From positions 62,001 through 126,000 of the forward strand of contig JAVBYI010000004.1 in assembly GCA_030824115.1 (NCBI GenBank): DNA of 64,000 nt, written 5' to 3'. A program made the position numbers and the translations under genes. The notes under the pieces were generated by a model. The model searched no databases and was not told where the DNA came from. It saw only the letters and a program-made list of their open reading frames with translations. Shown here one piece after another: positions 11,799-19,916 of this stretch (its first letter is position 1; each line of letters begins with the position of its first letter). This DNA is from Rhodocyclaceae bacterium (GTDB lineage: Bacteria; Pseudomonadota; Gammaproteobacteria; Burkholderiales; Rhodocyclaceae).

Positions 11799-12815
11799 AT
11801 GCAGGACGGCCGCACCACCCTGACCCAGTTCATCATCGAAGAGCAGTCCCACGTGAGCGGCGCGACCGGCGATTTCACCGGTCTGCTCAACGACATCGGC
11901 ACCGCCTGCAAGGTCATCAGCAATGCCGTTTCAAAAGGCGCGCTGATTGGCGTGCTCGGCAGTGCCGGCGAAGAAAACATCCAGGGCGAAGTGCAGAAGA
12001 AACTCGACATCACCTCCAACGACGTGATGATCAAGTCGAACGAATGGGCCGGCCATCTCGCCGGCATGGCCTCGGAGGAGATGGACGACATCTACCCGAT
12101 TCCGGCCGGCAAGAAGCGCGGCAAATACCTGCTGGTGTTCGATCCGCTCGACGGCTCCTCGAACATCGACGTGAACATCACCGTCGGCACCATCTTCTCG
12201 ATCCTGCGCACCTCCAAGCCTGGCGAGGATGCGACGTTGGAAGACTTCCTCCAGCCTGGCACGCAACAGGTCTGCTCCGGCTTCGCGCTGTATGGTCCGT
12301 CGACGCTCTTGATCATCACCACCGGTCACGGCGTCAATGGTTTCACCCTCGACCGCGAGGTCGGCGAGTTCATCCTTACCCACCCGAACATGAAGATTCC
12401 CGCCGATACTCAGGAGTTCGCCATCAATGCCTCCAACGAGCGTTTCTGGGAATGGCCCGTCAAGCGCTATGTCGACGAGTGCATGGCCGGCAAGACCGGC
12501 CCGCGTGGTAAGGACTTCAACATGCGATGGATCGCCTCGATGGTTGCCGAGGCCTATCGCATCCTCACGCGCGGCGGCGTGTTCATGTATCCGAAGGACA
12601 CCAAGGATGCGACCAAGCCCGGCCGCCTGCGTCTGCTCTACGAAGCCAATCCGGTCGGTTTCATCATCGAGCAAGCCGGTGGCGTGTGCACCACCGGCTT
12701 GCAGCGCATGCTCGACGTGCAGCCGACCTCACTGCATCAACGCGTGCCGCTGATCTTTGGTTCGAAAAACGAGGTGGAACGCATCGAGCAGTACCACCGC
12801 GAACTGGCGAAGTAA
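11799..12815 (+). CDS. fbp: Class 1 fructose-1,6-bisphosphatase
   Basis: This enzyme hydrolyses fructose 1,6-bisphosphate to fructose 6-phosphate in gluconeogenesis and the Calvin cycle. The 338-residue length matches the class 1 family. Metal- and substrate-binding segments are present: EEMDDIYPI near residue 97, the [13 protein letters not shown] signature near residue 114, and [10 protein letters not shown] near residue 257. The C-terminal [19 protein letters not shown] is also typical. The ATG at 11799 has CGAGGAGATTGCC upstream. The gene ends three bases before the comM C-terminal remnant, with which it is convergent. No promoter is obvious beyond an A/T-rich stretch at 11710-11785. Confidence 0.97.
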   Translation: MQDGRTTLTQFIIEEQSHVSGATGDFTGLLNDIGTACKVISNAVSKGALIGVLGSAGEENIQGEVQKKLDITSNDVMIKSNEWAGHLAGMASEEMDDIYPIPAGKKRGKYLLVFDPLDGSSNIDVNITVGTIFSILRTSKPGEDATLEDFLQPGTQQVCSGFALYGPSTLLIITTGHGVNGFTLDREVGEFILTHPNMKIPADTQEFAINASNERFWEWPVKRYVDECMAGKTGPRGKDFNMRWIASMVAEAYRILTRGGVFMYPKDTKDATKPGRLRLLYEANPVGFIIEQAGGVCTTGLQRMLDVQPTSLHQRVPLIFGSKNEVERIEQYHRELAK

Positions 12816-12818
12816 GGA

Positions 12819-13394
12819 TCAGGACAGGCCGCGCCGGTACTGCACCGCTTCGGCGATGTGCGGGCCGCGGATGATCTCTTCGCCGGCCAGATCGGCGATG
12901 GTGCGCGCCACTTTCAGGATGCGGTGATAGCCGCGGGCGGAAAGATCAAGCCGTGCCATCGCCTGCTTGAGCAAGGCCGCGCCGGCACAATCTGGCAGAC
13001 AGTGCAGATCGATTTCGTCCGGCGTGAGTAGGGCGTTGGCTTTTTGCTGGCGTGCCAGTTGCCGCTCACGGGCGGTGATCACGCGCTGCTGCACAACGGC
13101 TGAGCGCTCGCCGTCGCTGCGTGTCGAGAGTTCTGACTCACTCACGGCGGGTACCTCGACCATCAAATCGATGCGGTCGAGCAGTGGCCCCGACAACTTG
13201 CCGCGATAGCGCGCCACCTGTTCGGGCGTACAGCGGCAGCGCGTTTCACCAAGAAAACCGCAGGGGCACGGGTTCATTGCCGCCACCAACTGAAAGCGGG
13301 CTGGAAACTCCGCCCGCCGCGCCGCACGGGCGACGCGGATGTGGCCGGTTTCCAATGGTTCGCGCAGGGCTTCGAGCACGCGTCGTTCAAATTC
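12819..13394 (-). pseudogene. comM: comM C-terminal part, severed by element B
   Basis: This piece encodes the last 191 residues of ComM (YifB), a hexameric MCM/Mg-chelatase-like AAA+ helicase that promotes branch migration in natural transformation. It begins at EFERRVLEALREPLETGH, just after the Walker B motif, and includes the AMNPCPCG zinc-like stretch, the arginine-finger region SGPLLDRIDL and the C-terminal Mg-chelatase domain. The frame stays open for 25 more codons into element B (to 13469), but those codons do not resemble ComM. The native gene continues in the piece at 26629-26700 and then at 52997-53838. No start codon or promoter of its own is evident. Confidence 0.93.
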
Positions 13395-13824
13395 GGACTG
13401 GGAAATTCCAATATTCCTACGATGTTCCAGTATTCCCCTACACCTACCCAGCGGGCCTTTGCTTTTCATGGCGTTATCTTAATCGGTTTCTCAAAAAGAA
13501 CGCAGCCTGGGCTCGGCTCGGCGAAGCCGAACGAGCCAGGAGGCAAGCGAGCGAAGCGGAGCGCGGCAGGTACGGAGTGTTGCCTTTGCACCCGCTAGAA
13601 CTGGGTGGGGTCCGGGGGGGGGGATCTCTTGTTGCGGCTATTTCCGAATCCGAATTCATATGCCTGTTTTCCGGCTGTGAATTTCTATAGGCGACCGCCT
13701 CATGAGTGCCCTAAGCGGAAATTACGGGTCGGGGAATGCGGACGTTCAGGACGAATTATTAGCCGCCATCGTCTGGCTGGTAGCGGTGCCGATCATCCTC
13801 TCCTCGCGGATGCGTGTTGAGCTG
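13395..13824. other. Left end of element B, no gene seen
   Basis: A 430-base stretch with no convincing gene. It starts with the att half-site and the TTCCAATATT-type repeats. A strong imperfect hairpin (13506-13540) and a run of ten G residues (13614-13623) follow. Forward-strand frames open here are shadows of comM or of the gene at 13825. Confidence 0.6.
13506..13540. repeat. Strong GC-rich hairpin
   Basis: CCTGGGCTCGGCTCGGC pairs imperfectly with GCCGAACGAGCCAGG around a GAA loop. There is no downstream T-run, so it is not a standard terminator. It may be a REP-type or recombination-related structure. Confidence 0.5.
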
Positions 13825-14418
13825 CTAGTCCTCTCGGAAATAAAACGCCCGGAGCACCCCGTCTTCATATGCAAGCTGCCGCAAATCCGCATCGGAAACA
13901 TTCTCGAAGACCAGGACCAGTACATGATTCAGGTGGTCACGAACACGCCTGCCTTGATGAATGCCCATCGATTTATCCACCGCCAGCAAAATGCCCTTCT
14001 TCACGCCTGGAGGAATGTTTGTCAGCTGTGTTCTGACAACCTCACAGCGCCCATGAGATTGGGATTCTGGAATGGCCGCCCTGATCGTCTCAACATTGCC
14101 GAGAGCGATTTCCTCAACATGGCGATCTCCAAACCCCTTCTCACTTGGCTCGAAATTATTCCGCTTCAGGAGGTCAGAGCCATGCTGCGCGAGCTCAGGT
14201 TGCCCCGGCCAGATCAGAATGCCTGTTTTACCGGCATTCAGCCATGCGTTGAGTAATCCTGTCTGGTCTTTCCGTGGCTCACATCCAAGAAGCGCGATAG
14301 TGGAAGGGCGCTTGCCATTCCAGTCACGATACTGGACTGTCATCGGATCAACCCCGTTTCCAGCAGCGGCCAGGCCGGACAAAAACGTTCCAACCAGGAG
14401 CAGGCCCCAAAGCTTCAC
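13825..14418 (-). CDS. Exported hypothetical protein
   Basis: A 197-residue protein with an N-terminal signal peptide (MKLWGLLLVGTFLSGLAAA, cleavage expected after residue 19). The mature part is mixed alpha/beta with no motif I recognise. GVKKGILLAVDKSMGI near residue 138 and HVLVLVFENVSDADLRQ near 165 look like buried strands. The start overlaps the stop of the upstream lipoprotein gene by four bases (ATGA), so the two are translationally coupled and probably act together in the envelope. It lies in the cargo near the left end of element B. No function is assigned. Confidence 0.65.
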   Translation of the reverse strand: MKLWGLLLVGTFLSGLAAAGNGVDPMTVQYRDWNGKRPSTIALLGCEPRKDQTGLLNAWLNAGKTGILIWPGQPELAQHGSDLLKRNNFEPSEKGFGDRHVEEIALGNVETIRAAIPESQSHGRCEVVRTQLTNIPPGVKKGILLAVDKSMGIHQGRRVRDHLNHVLVLVFENVSDADLRQLAYEDGVLRAFYFRED

Positions 14419-14888
14419 CGCGCTACTCCCTGCGCAAGCTTGACGGCGCGCACGGCAAACGATCCCTGAATCAGACGAATGCGATCACCCGGAGTGATGA
14501 TCTGATCATCCTTTTCCTGAACAAGCGCTTCGACCTCGGTACTGCCGTCGATCTGATAAACAATCTCGACACCAGTCTTGGCGGAAAGGGCCTTTTCTGC
14601 CACGGTTCCCGCCAGTCCACCAGCGACGGCACCGGCAATCCCGGCAACAGCGCCACCACGCGAATCCACACCAGCAGCAAGCAAACCACCGGCGGCACCA
14701 CCGGCCATGGCACCAGCCCCGGAGGGTTTCGCTTCAATAGCAACCTCCCGGACATCAATCACGGTGGCGATCTTGACCTTCATCGCCTGCTGCACCTGCC
14801 CAGTTTGATAAACGTTCTGCTTTTGCGACATACCAATACATCCGCTGAGCATGACGGCAGCGATGAGACTGACAATAATTCGATACAT
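14415..14888 (-). CDS. Glycine-zipper outer-membrane lipoprotein (SlyB/PcP-like)
   Basis: A 157-residue lipoprotein. The signal peptide ends in the lipobox LSGC at about residue 17. Residues 57-98 form a glycine-zipper membrane hairpin (GAGAMAGGAAGGLLAAGVD, then GIAGAVAGGLAGT), as in SlyB, PcP and other 17-kDa surface-antigen-like proteins. The C-terminal domain has strands such as VEIVYQIDGSTEVEALVQ and GDRIRLIQGSFAVRAVKL, which match the small beta-domain of that family. These proteins sit in the outer membrane and affect its integrity. It is the first gene of a coupled pair with the exported protein downstream. Such genes are unusual as mobile-element cargo. Confidence 0.78.
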   Translation of the reverse strand: MYRIIVSLIAAVMLSGCIGMSQKQNVYQTGQVQQAMKVKIATVIDVREVAIEAKPSGAGAMAGGAAGGLLAAGVDSRGGAVAGIAGAVAGGLAGTVAEKALSAKTGVEIVYQIDGSTEVEALVQEKDDQIITPGDRIRLIQGSFAVRAVKLAQGVAR

Positions 14889-14959
14889 GACACGGTCCCT
14901 TTATGAAAGAAGGTGAGCGGCCAACAATATGGAAATTTGCGCTCACCCCATCTGAAACT

Positions 14960-15316
14960 TCAGAACACGGCTTTCGATGCCTTGTTGTCCTGAACGGCCA
15001 GAAGAATGCTAACGATGCTGACGGCGGTCAGGCCGTACAAACCCCAAGCGGCGGTTGATCCAGCCTGATTCAGAAACATCAAGCTGATAGCGAGAGCAAC
15101 GGATGCGGCGATGATGCGCGGTACGTGCTGGCCCGTCCACGACATAGCTGCGTACGCCAGCGACGCAAACAGCAGCAGATAAGCAATTCCACCAACGTGG
15201 TTCCCAGCTTGATAGGCCTGTGTGCCCATGAAGTTGACGTAGGCCAGCGGTGAGAACCAGAAAACAACGCCCGCAACGCCCAAGACGGTTCCGATGCTCT
15301 TTCTATCCATGCTCAT
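14960..15316 (-). CDS. Small polytopic membrane protein
   Basis: A 118-residue inner-membrane protein with about four hydrophobic segments: GTVLGVAGVVFWFSPLAYV, VGGIAYLLLFASLAYAAM, IIAASVALAISLMFLNQAG and WGLYGLTAVSIVSILLAV. There is no catalytic motif. The frame is open upstream to 15460. I chose the ATG at 15316, with GGGAG just before it; ATG 15310 has better spacing and is equally possible. It is divergent from the XRE regulator gene at 15455, which may control it. The family is not recognised. Confidence 0.6.
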   Translation of the reverse strand: MSMDRKSIGTVLGVAGVVFWFSPLAYVNFMGTQAYQAGNHVGGIAYLLLFASLAYAAMSWTGQHVPRIIAASVALAISLMFLNQAGSTAAWGLYGLTAVSIVSILLAVQDNKASKAVF

Positions 15317-15454
15317 TTTTCTCCCTGAATTTGCGAATTGTGAAGAGCCTTGGCGACACTTCACTTCTTTGTGGCTGCCGGCGGGGTACTCAATACCAAG
15401 AATGGGTCGTAAATGCCGTGGCCATTTTGGCATCATAATCCGACGATACCCGAT

Positions 15455-15700
15455 ATGCAAAGGGTATCAGTCAAGGTTGATAGCAGTGGGGATTTGGTGG
15501 CCTTCGGGTCAGCCGTGCGCGCACGCCGCAAAGAAATGGGGCTGTCGCAGGAAGCGTTGGCGGATCTCGCCGAAATCGACCGCAGTCACATGGGCAAGAT
15601 CGAGCGCGGTGAGCGGAATATCTCGCTGATGAACATCCTCCGCATCGCACGCGCCGTGGGTGTTCAGCCGTCCTCTCTATTGAGAGAGGCGGGTCTGTAG
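15455..15700 (+). CDS. XRE-family helix-turn-helix regulator
   Basis: An 81-residue DNA-binding protein consisting of one Cro/C1-type helix-turn-helix. The recognition segment is LSQEALADLAEIDRSHMGKI near residues 30-49, followed by the family-typical ERGERNISLMNILRIARAV. The frame opens at 15413, but the ATG at 15455 begins the conserved domain with a short N-terminal arm. Preceding DNA is A/T-rich enough to hold a promoter. The closest targets are its own promoter and the divergent membrane-protein gene. It ends 70 bases before an IS66 remnant, so it could be what is left of a larger module. Confidence 0.8.
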   Translation: MQRVSVKVDSSGDLVAFGSAVRARRKEMGLSQEALADLAEIDRSHMGKIERGERNISLMNILRIARAVGVQPSSLLREAGL

Positions 15701-15769
15701 ATCGTTGCCCAGCGGGATATGGATAAGTCAGGACGCCAACGACTCGGCTTGCCCTGGATATAAGGGAGT

Positions 15770-15874
15770 ATTCCAAGGCAGAAGGCATCGAACGTCCTGT
15801 GCTCGCCGGAGCTTTGGCATCGTTTCGATCAGATAACGCAAGTACTTGAATGGGTCAATGCCATTTGCCTTGCC
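15770..15874 (-). pseudogene. IS66-family transposase C-terminal remnant
   Basis: About 33 codons encode ANGIDPFKYLRYLIETMPK and then a LLPWN motif. This is the characteristic C-terminus of IS66 TnpC transposases. The frame is open on both sides but upstream residues no longer match. No DDE domain or inverted repeats of a whole IS66 remain, so this is a decayed fragment, evidence that an IS once sat here. Confidence 0.75.
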
Positions 15875-16137
15875 GCTGCGGATTCCGGTGGTATTGATCG
15901 AACAGTCCAGCGAATGATCATGTAGGTCGCCGAGCGTAATCACCGGCTGCCCCCGGCCAGAAGCGGCCTTTTCGCGAGTGTCTCGATAACTGACGTCTAG
16001 AGATGTGCTGTCTGGTCTATTGCTTAAGACGCTGACAGCAGTGCCCATATGTCATGCTGCAATGGCATAATGAACCACATGGATAGCAATGCACAATCGG
16101 ACCTACTCAAGAGGCTGTCTAATAACCGCTAGGCGCT

Positions 16138-16719
16138 ATGTACGAAGACCGTGTTTTCTCGGACTGTGGATGGACACTCGAACGCCTCGTCCACGTCTTC
16201 AACTCCGAACTAAGTGTTAACCGTCGGGGCACCCATACTGATTACCTTTCGCTCAGAGCGCGCTTGCTGGACGGCTCGATCATTTGCACCGAGCTATCGT
16301 TTCACGGCAAACCAAGGCCACTCGAACCAAAGCGTGGATCTGTGCGGCCCACGGAGTGGATGCTCTTCAGAAAGTGTAGTCGGGGCGGTAGCCATCTACA
16401 TGGCTGGCTAAAGTGGTGGGCCTACCACTGGCTCCTGCAGCAGTCCGCTGCCAAGCCAAAACTGGAGCAGACCATTCCGACCTATGGCCGAGCCGACCTG
16501 CACCTTCCGGAGGTCTGGACGGTGGTGGAATGCGGGAACACAGGCCCCGGCCACGCATTGCACTACCTTGGCGTGCACCCGTCCGGACGATTCATAGTTG
16601 TACCATTCCAGCGCGCAGCACTAGAGAACATGGGGCCCTTTTGCCCGCGGCCTCTACGGGCATTTGAGTTCACGAATTCCGTGCGGGTATCCAATATCGC
16701 CGCTCATGTCGAACTTTAG
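16138..16719 (+). CDS. Cassette-borne hypothetical protein, possible nuclease fold
   Basis: A 193-residue protein of unknown function. The ATG lies four bases after a GCTAGGC sequence, a degenerate GTTRRRY cassette boundary. The segment GRADLHLPEVWTVVECGNT near residue 123 resembles the D-x(n)-E-x-x strand pair of PD-(D/E)XK nucleases, but the usual lysine is absent, so this is speculative. Several tryptophan-rich stretches (LKWWAYHWLLQQ) are notable. No signal peptide or membrane span is seen. It is followed by a tiny frame at 16732 that may belong to the same cassette. It could equally be a novel cassette protein family with no enzymatic role. Confidence 0.55.
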   Translation: MYEDRVFSDCGWTLERLVHVFNSELSVNRRGTHTDYLSLRARLLDGSIICTELSFHGKPRPLEPKRGSVRPTEWMLFRKCSRGGSHLHGWLKWWAYHWLLQQSAAKPKLEQTIPTYGRADLHLPEVWTVVECGNTGPGHALHYLGVHPSGRFIVVPFQRAALENMGPFCPRPLRAFEFTNSVRVSNIAAHVEL

Positions 16720-17012
16720 CCGGCCACACCTATGTCACTCGAATCCACACTTGCCGCCATTGAGAGAACACCAGTAGACGAAGCCGAGTTTGGTTCGTTT
16801 ACCGATCAACAGAGGCCAAGGTGCCCCCTCCATCCGATCATCGATTGTTAGCTGTGCCCTGCCCCATGGTCATCGGTCAGTACTATCATTGCATATGCGG
16901 ACAACCTGCGTGAGCGAACCCATAGTGAATAAAACAGTTACTTTGAATCGGGATGTTTTTCGATTATCAATATACGGACCGGTGGGTCCGTTGAATAACG
17001 GTTAGGTGCCAT
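16720..17012 (+). other. Cassette remnant or degenerate attC region
   Basis: No confident gene. A 39-codon frame (16732-16851, beginning MSLESTLAAIERTPVDEAEF) ends inside a GTTAGCT box at 16847-16853. It looks like the head of a truncated gene fused to a cassette boundary. The remaining 150 bases contain no ORF. A second boundary, GTTAGGT at 17001-17007, immediately precedes the next gene. Confidence 0.45.
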
Positions 17013-17372
17013 ATGGTTCCGCTCAATCTGATCGCACTTGTTCGTCGCGGTGAACTGAACTTCGAGCGTTTCGTTGAAATTCTTTCCACTCGCGGTTACC
17101 TCACAGAGGAAGATCGAGAAGCTGGGTGCAGCATGGTTTCAACAGTCATGGAGGCAGCTAATCAAGAAGACTTCGACGCTCTCTTTGCGTTGCTCCTGCC
17201 TGGGGTTCTGAACAACATTTCTTTGTCCTGCGTTGCCACCGACGAAGGAGGTCCGCGAGGTGCCTTTGCTTATGCATTGCATAACACCAATGTGATCGAG
17301 CGTGAAGACGTCATTACTGTTCTGGTGGCGGAAAATCGTGAAACTGCCAAGTGGCTCGAAAATGGCACCTAA
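17013..17372 (+). CDS. Cassette-borne hypothetical protein
   Basis: A 119-residue soluble, mainly helical protein that I do not recognise. The start ATG lies five bases after the GTTAGGT boundary of the preceding cassette. The TAA stop falls inside the ACCTAAC box of the following attC, a classic cassette layout. The sequence shows amphipathic helices (ALVRRGELNFERFVEILSTRG) and an acidic centre. The C-terminal strand EDVITVLVAENRE resembles small regulatory or immunity-type folds, but there is no specific motif. Function unknown. Confidence 0.6.
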   Translation: MVPLNLIALVRRGELNFERFVEILSTRGYLTEEDREAGCSMVSTVMEAANQEDFDALFALLLPGVLNNISLSCVATDEGGPRGAFAYALHNTNVIEREDVITVLVAENRETAKWLENGT

Positions 17373-17432
17373 CCCTTCGTTCGAGGCGACCTGCGCGAAA
17401 AGCCGCGCAGGCGCCGCAACTCCACGTTAGCC
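17367..17432 (+). repeat. attC recombination site
   Basis: ACCTAAC (17367-17373) and GTTAGCC (17426-17432) enclose a stem made of CCTGCGCG and CGCGCAGG around an AAAAGC loop. At 66 bp it has the size and symmetry of a standard attC. The upstream gene's stop codon lies in its first box. Confidence 0.88.
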
Positions 17433-17458
17433 CTCTCATCCATTCCTCTCACACATTC

Positions 17459-17938
17459 ATGCAAATGGAGCAGACAGTGACTGAACAGAACGCTGTACCA
17501 CCACAAGCAGAAGACCAAACCCAGCCCGCCCCGGTTGTAGCAGAGACCGACTGGTTCCTTCAAAGCCTGATTGGTTTCGCCAATCGTTGGGGACTCGAAA
17601 TGGGTATCACGCTTCAAGTCAGTGGCATGCTGGTTTCGGGTACGCTTATCAGCGGTGCGAAGTACTTTGAAGAGTTTGCAGCCCAATTCGCCGGCGGCTT
17701 CAAAAACAACGCCGAGCTCTCTGAGCCTTTTCATGAACTCATCTCTTCGTACAAGAAAATCTATGATGTTGCGTCCGAGGAAGATAGCGACCACCCCCCG
17801 CCCAATTATGTTCATCTGCGGAATGCCCAGTTCTATCAGCCCGGCCAGAAGCCTCTCCCAACAAACCAAGGTGTTTTGTGGCGCGGTAGGGTCGCAGAGA
17901 TCGGGGGCTTCAATCTTGGTAGCCTTTCCGAGGGCTAA
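17459..17938 (+). CDS. Cassette-borne protein, possibly GvpU-like
   Basis: A 159-residue protein. The frame runs back through the attC to 17351, but the cassette boundary at 17427 makes the ATG at 17459 the sensible start. Residues 1-27 are polar and disordered. The core DWFLQSLIGFANRWGLEMGI and LQVSGMLVSGTLISGAKYF resembles gas-vesicle accessory protein GvpU-like sequences. I am not certain of this and no gas-vesicle genes are nearby. The TAA stop overlaps a GGCTAAC box at 17933-17939. That attC has no matching downstream box, so this cassette seems fused to the next gene pair. Confidence 0.6.
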   Translation: MQMEQTVTEQNAVPPQAEDQTQPAPVVAETDWFLQSLIGFANRWGLEMGITLQVSGMLVSGTLISGAKYFEEFAAQFAGGFKNNAELSEPFHELISSYKKIYDVASEEDSDHPPPNYVHLRNAQFYQPGQKPLPTNQGVLWRGRVAEIGGFNLGSLSEG

Positions 17939-17987
17939 CCCATCGTTCCAGGGGACGCTGGGCCGACCTTGTATCGAATGAATAGTA

Positions 17988-18608
17988 ATGGACGAGTTTC
18001 TAAAACAACTAACAGAACTCGCTGACGAAGAGTCGTTACTTGACTTTTGTCGCAGACGCACTCTTCATGGGACACCTGCAGTATTTCGCGGGGACGAGGA
18101 TGCGTATTACTTCTTCCGGAAGCGAATTGCTGACAAGTTTCAAATCAACTTTCACGAGGTCTTTATCACGGGTTCTGCCAAACTTGGTTTTAGTCCCCAC
18201 AAAAGAAAACTGTTCGATCTCGAATCAGATATTGATATTGCATTGATTTCCTCTGCTCTATACGACCGAATGATGGAATTCATTCATGATTACCAAATGG
18301 AACTCCGTGGGAATCGTAAGGCAGTGTCCTTTGACGAACTCAAGGGTTATCACAAGTTTCTCGAATACAGTGCAATTGGATGGATGCGACCAGACCTTTT
18401 GCCGACGTCATTTAGAGTTGAGGCGCTAAAGACGGAGTGGTTTGCGTTCTTCGACTCAATCTCACATGGTAAGAGTGAGGTGGGTAACTACAAAGTCACT
18501 GCCGGCGCATTCAAGAGCTATAGCCACCTAGAACGCTACGCAATTAGCGGACTTCGCTCTTTGAAAACGAATTTACAAATTGGAACCTTATATGTCGCTA
18601 CAAATTAA
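17988..18608 (+). CDS. Nucleotidyltransferase-like protein paired with a DUF262 protein
   Basis: A 206-residue protein with a polymerase-beta-type nucleotidyltransferase signature. FITGSAKLGFSP (residues 60-71) fits the GS-x(n) loop, and FDLESDIDIALI (residues 77-88) gives the paired catalytic aspartates. Such folds in bacteria include the toxins or antitoxins of MNT/HEPN modules, CD-NTase-like enzymes and antibiotic nucleotidyltransferases. The end of the gene overlaps the DUF262 gene by 17 bases, so the two are coupled. The pair is clearly A/T-richer than its surroundings, which suggests separate acquisition. A defence or toxin role is inference from context; the nucleotide and target are unknown. 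Confidence 0.68.
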   Translation: MDEFLKQLTELADEESLLDFCRRRTLHGTPAVFRGDEDAYYFFRKRIADKFQINFHEVFITGSAKLGFSPHKRKLFDLESDIDIALISSALYDRMMEFIHDYQMELRGNRKAVSFDELKGYHKFLEYSAIGWMRPDLLPTSFRVEALKTEWFAFFDSISHGKSEVGNYKVTAGAFKSYSHLERYAISGLRSLKTNLQIGTLYVATN

Positions 18609-19578
18609 ACCAAGCGTTACCAATCCAACAATTGCAGATGTCTACCATCTAATTGATGATGGTAAGTTGGTACTTCGTCCCGATTTCCAGAGAAAGTTTG
18701 TTTGGACTCACGAACACCAAGAGGCTTTCATCGACACCATTCTTAATGGACTCCCCTTCCCTGAAATCTATGTTTGCGAAGGCGAGATTGACGTACAAAA
18801 GCTCCGAACAACACGTCTCGTAATTGATGGACAGCAACGGCTTACCACCATTAGAAACTATATCGAAGGCAAACATGATCATCCGTTTGCAAAGATTTCG
18901 GTATATCAAGGGCTAACTCAAACCCAGAAACAAGATTTTCTTTCTTATCAGATAGTGATGCGTGATTTAGGAAAAGTCGATGAGGAGACTACGCGAGAAA
19001 TATTTCGCAGAATTAATCTCACAAAGTTCAAACTTGACGACATTGAAATTCATAACGCCATTTATGACGGGCATTTCATTCAAGCCGCCAAGTACATCCT
19101 TGAGAACGTAAACCTTGAGCAATACGGCGTTCTACGTGAGTCTGAGTTCACTCGGATGGCAGATCTTCATTTTGTTCTTCTTGTGATGTCGACCCTTGAG
19201 AATGGCGGCTATTTCGCGCAAGACAGAGAGGTTGAGCCGAAGGTCGCATCCTTCAACGATGAGTATCCGAACCGGGATCACATAATCGCGCAACTGATAA
19301 AGACGTTTGCAATCATCCGTGACCTAGACCTGCCCTTCGACTCAATGTGGTTTAGGAAGTCAAACTTTTTCACGCTGGTTGTGGAAGTGGCAAAACACCT
19401 TGAAATGTTACCTAGCGATTTTCGAGAGCGACTTCTGAAACTTGAAGATAATGTCATGACCAACCGGTTTAACACCGACTCCGACTTCTACAAGTACTAC
19501 TCATACATGTACCAAGCTACTCATGGGCGCGCAGCGCGCGTTACTCGCGGAGAGTTTTTTGAGAAGTACTGTCTCTAG
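18592..19578 (+). CDS. DUF262 (GmrSD/ParB-like) protein
   Basis: A 328-residue protein with a DUF262 N-terminal domain. LRPDFQRKFVW near residue 28 and LVIDGQQRLTTI near residue 75 are the diagnostic motifs of the ParB/Srx-like nucleotide-binding fold found in GmrS-type restriction proteins. DGQQR is the putative NTP-binding or hydrolysing site. A helical domain follows (EIFRRINLTKFKLDDIEIHNA). There is no obvious C-terminal HNH (DUF1524) nuclease, so this is the short form. I chose the ATG at 18592 over the TTG at 18580. It is coupled to the nucleotidyltransferase-like gene, and the two together look like a compact two-gene defence or toxin module in a cassette. Confidence 0.78.
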   Translation: MSLQIKPSVTNPTIADVYHLIDDGKLVLRPDFQRKFVWTHEHQEAFIDTILNGLPFPEIYVCEGEIDVQKLRTTRLVIDGQQRLTTIRNYIEGKHDHPFAKISVYQGLTQTQKQDFLSYQIVMRDLGKVDEETTREIFRRINLTKFKLDDIEIHNAIYDGHFIQAAKYILENVNLEQYGVLRESEFTRMADLHFVLLVMSTLENGGYFAQDREVEPKVASFNDEYPNRDHIIAQLIKTFAIIRDLDLPFDSMWFRKSNFFTLVVEVAKHLEMLPSDFRERLLKLEDNVMTNRFNTDSDFYKYYSYMYQATHGRAARVTRGEFFEKYCL

Positions 19579-19916
19579 ACTGGCCAACCCATCATTCCAC
19601 CGAGCCTGCGCGAAAAGCCGCACAGTCCGGTGAATTCAAACGTTCCTGAGCGTCAGCTTTTCAAAACTGGCAGCGGCAACAATGGGTCGTGAAAAGTCCT
19701 ACAACCTTAATGCTTACATCATCAGACAGCAGTCGGCCAGAAGCGGATAAAGCACAACGAATCCGAAAGCTGCTGTTCGGACAATGCCACTGCAATTTAC
19801 GCAGCTTTTGCGATTTGTTTTGTATGCCATTCAGTTGTTATGAAAGAATAGCTTCGTCCATTGACGGAGAACTTCCCGTCATTTAGGAAGTACATTTAAC
19901 GTTAGCCCTTTCAGCC
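19579..19916 (+). other. Cassette without a convincing gene
   Basis: After the degenerate attC, bases 19649-19900 hold only a 65-codon GTG-started frame (19689-19886) with cysteine-rich but unconvincing composition and no ribosome binding site. The stretch ends at GTTAGCC (19901-19907), the boundary before the next gene. It is probably a decayed or non-coding cassette. Confidence 0.5.
19582..19648 (+). repeat. attC site, degenerate right box
   Basis: GGCCAAC (19582-19588) is followed by a CCTGCGCG-AAAAGC-CGCACAG stem and ends at GTTCCTG (19642-19648), which departs from GTTRRRY. The stem closely matches that of the site at 17367-17432. Confidence 0.7.

Noticed and set aside
13121-13690. 189-codon forward frame
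   Set aside because: It straddles the comM/element B junction and the hairpin/G-tract; no coding features.
13702-14256. 184-codon forward frame
   Set aside because: Opposite-strand shadow of the exported protein at 13825-14418, which has a signal peptide and coupled neighbour.
17369-18061. 230-codon reverse frame across two cassettes
   Set aside because: It crosses an attC site and overlaps two better genes in the opposite direction.
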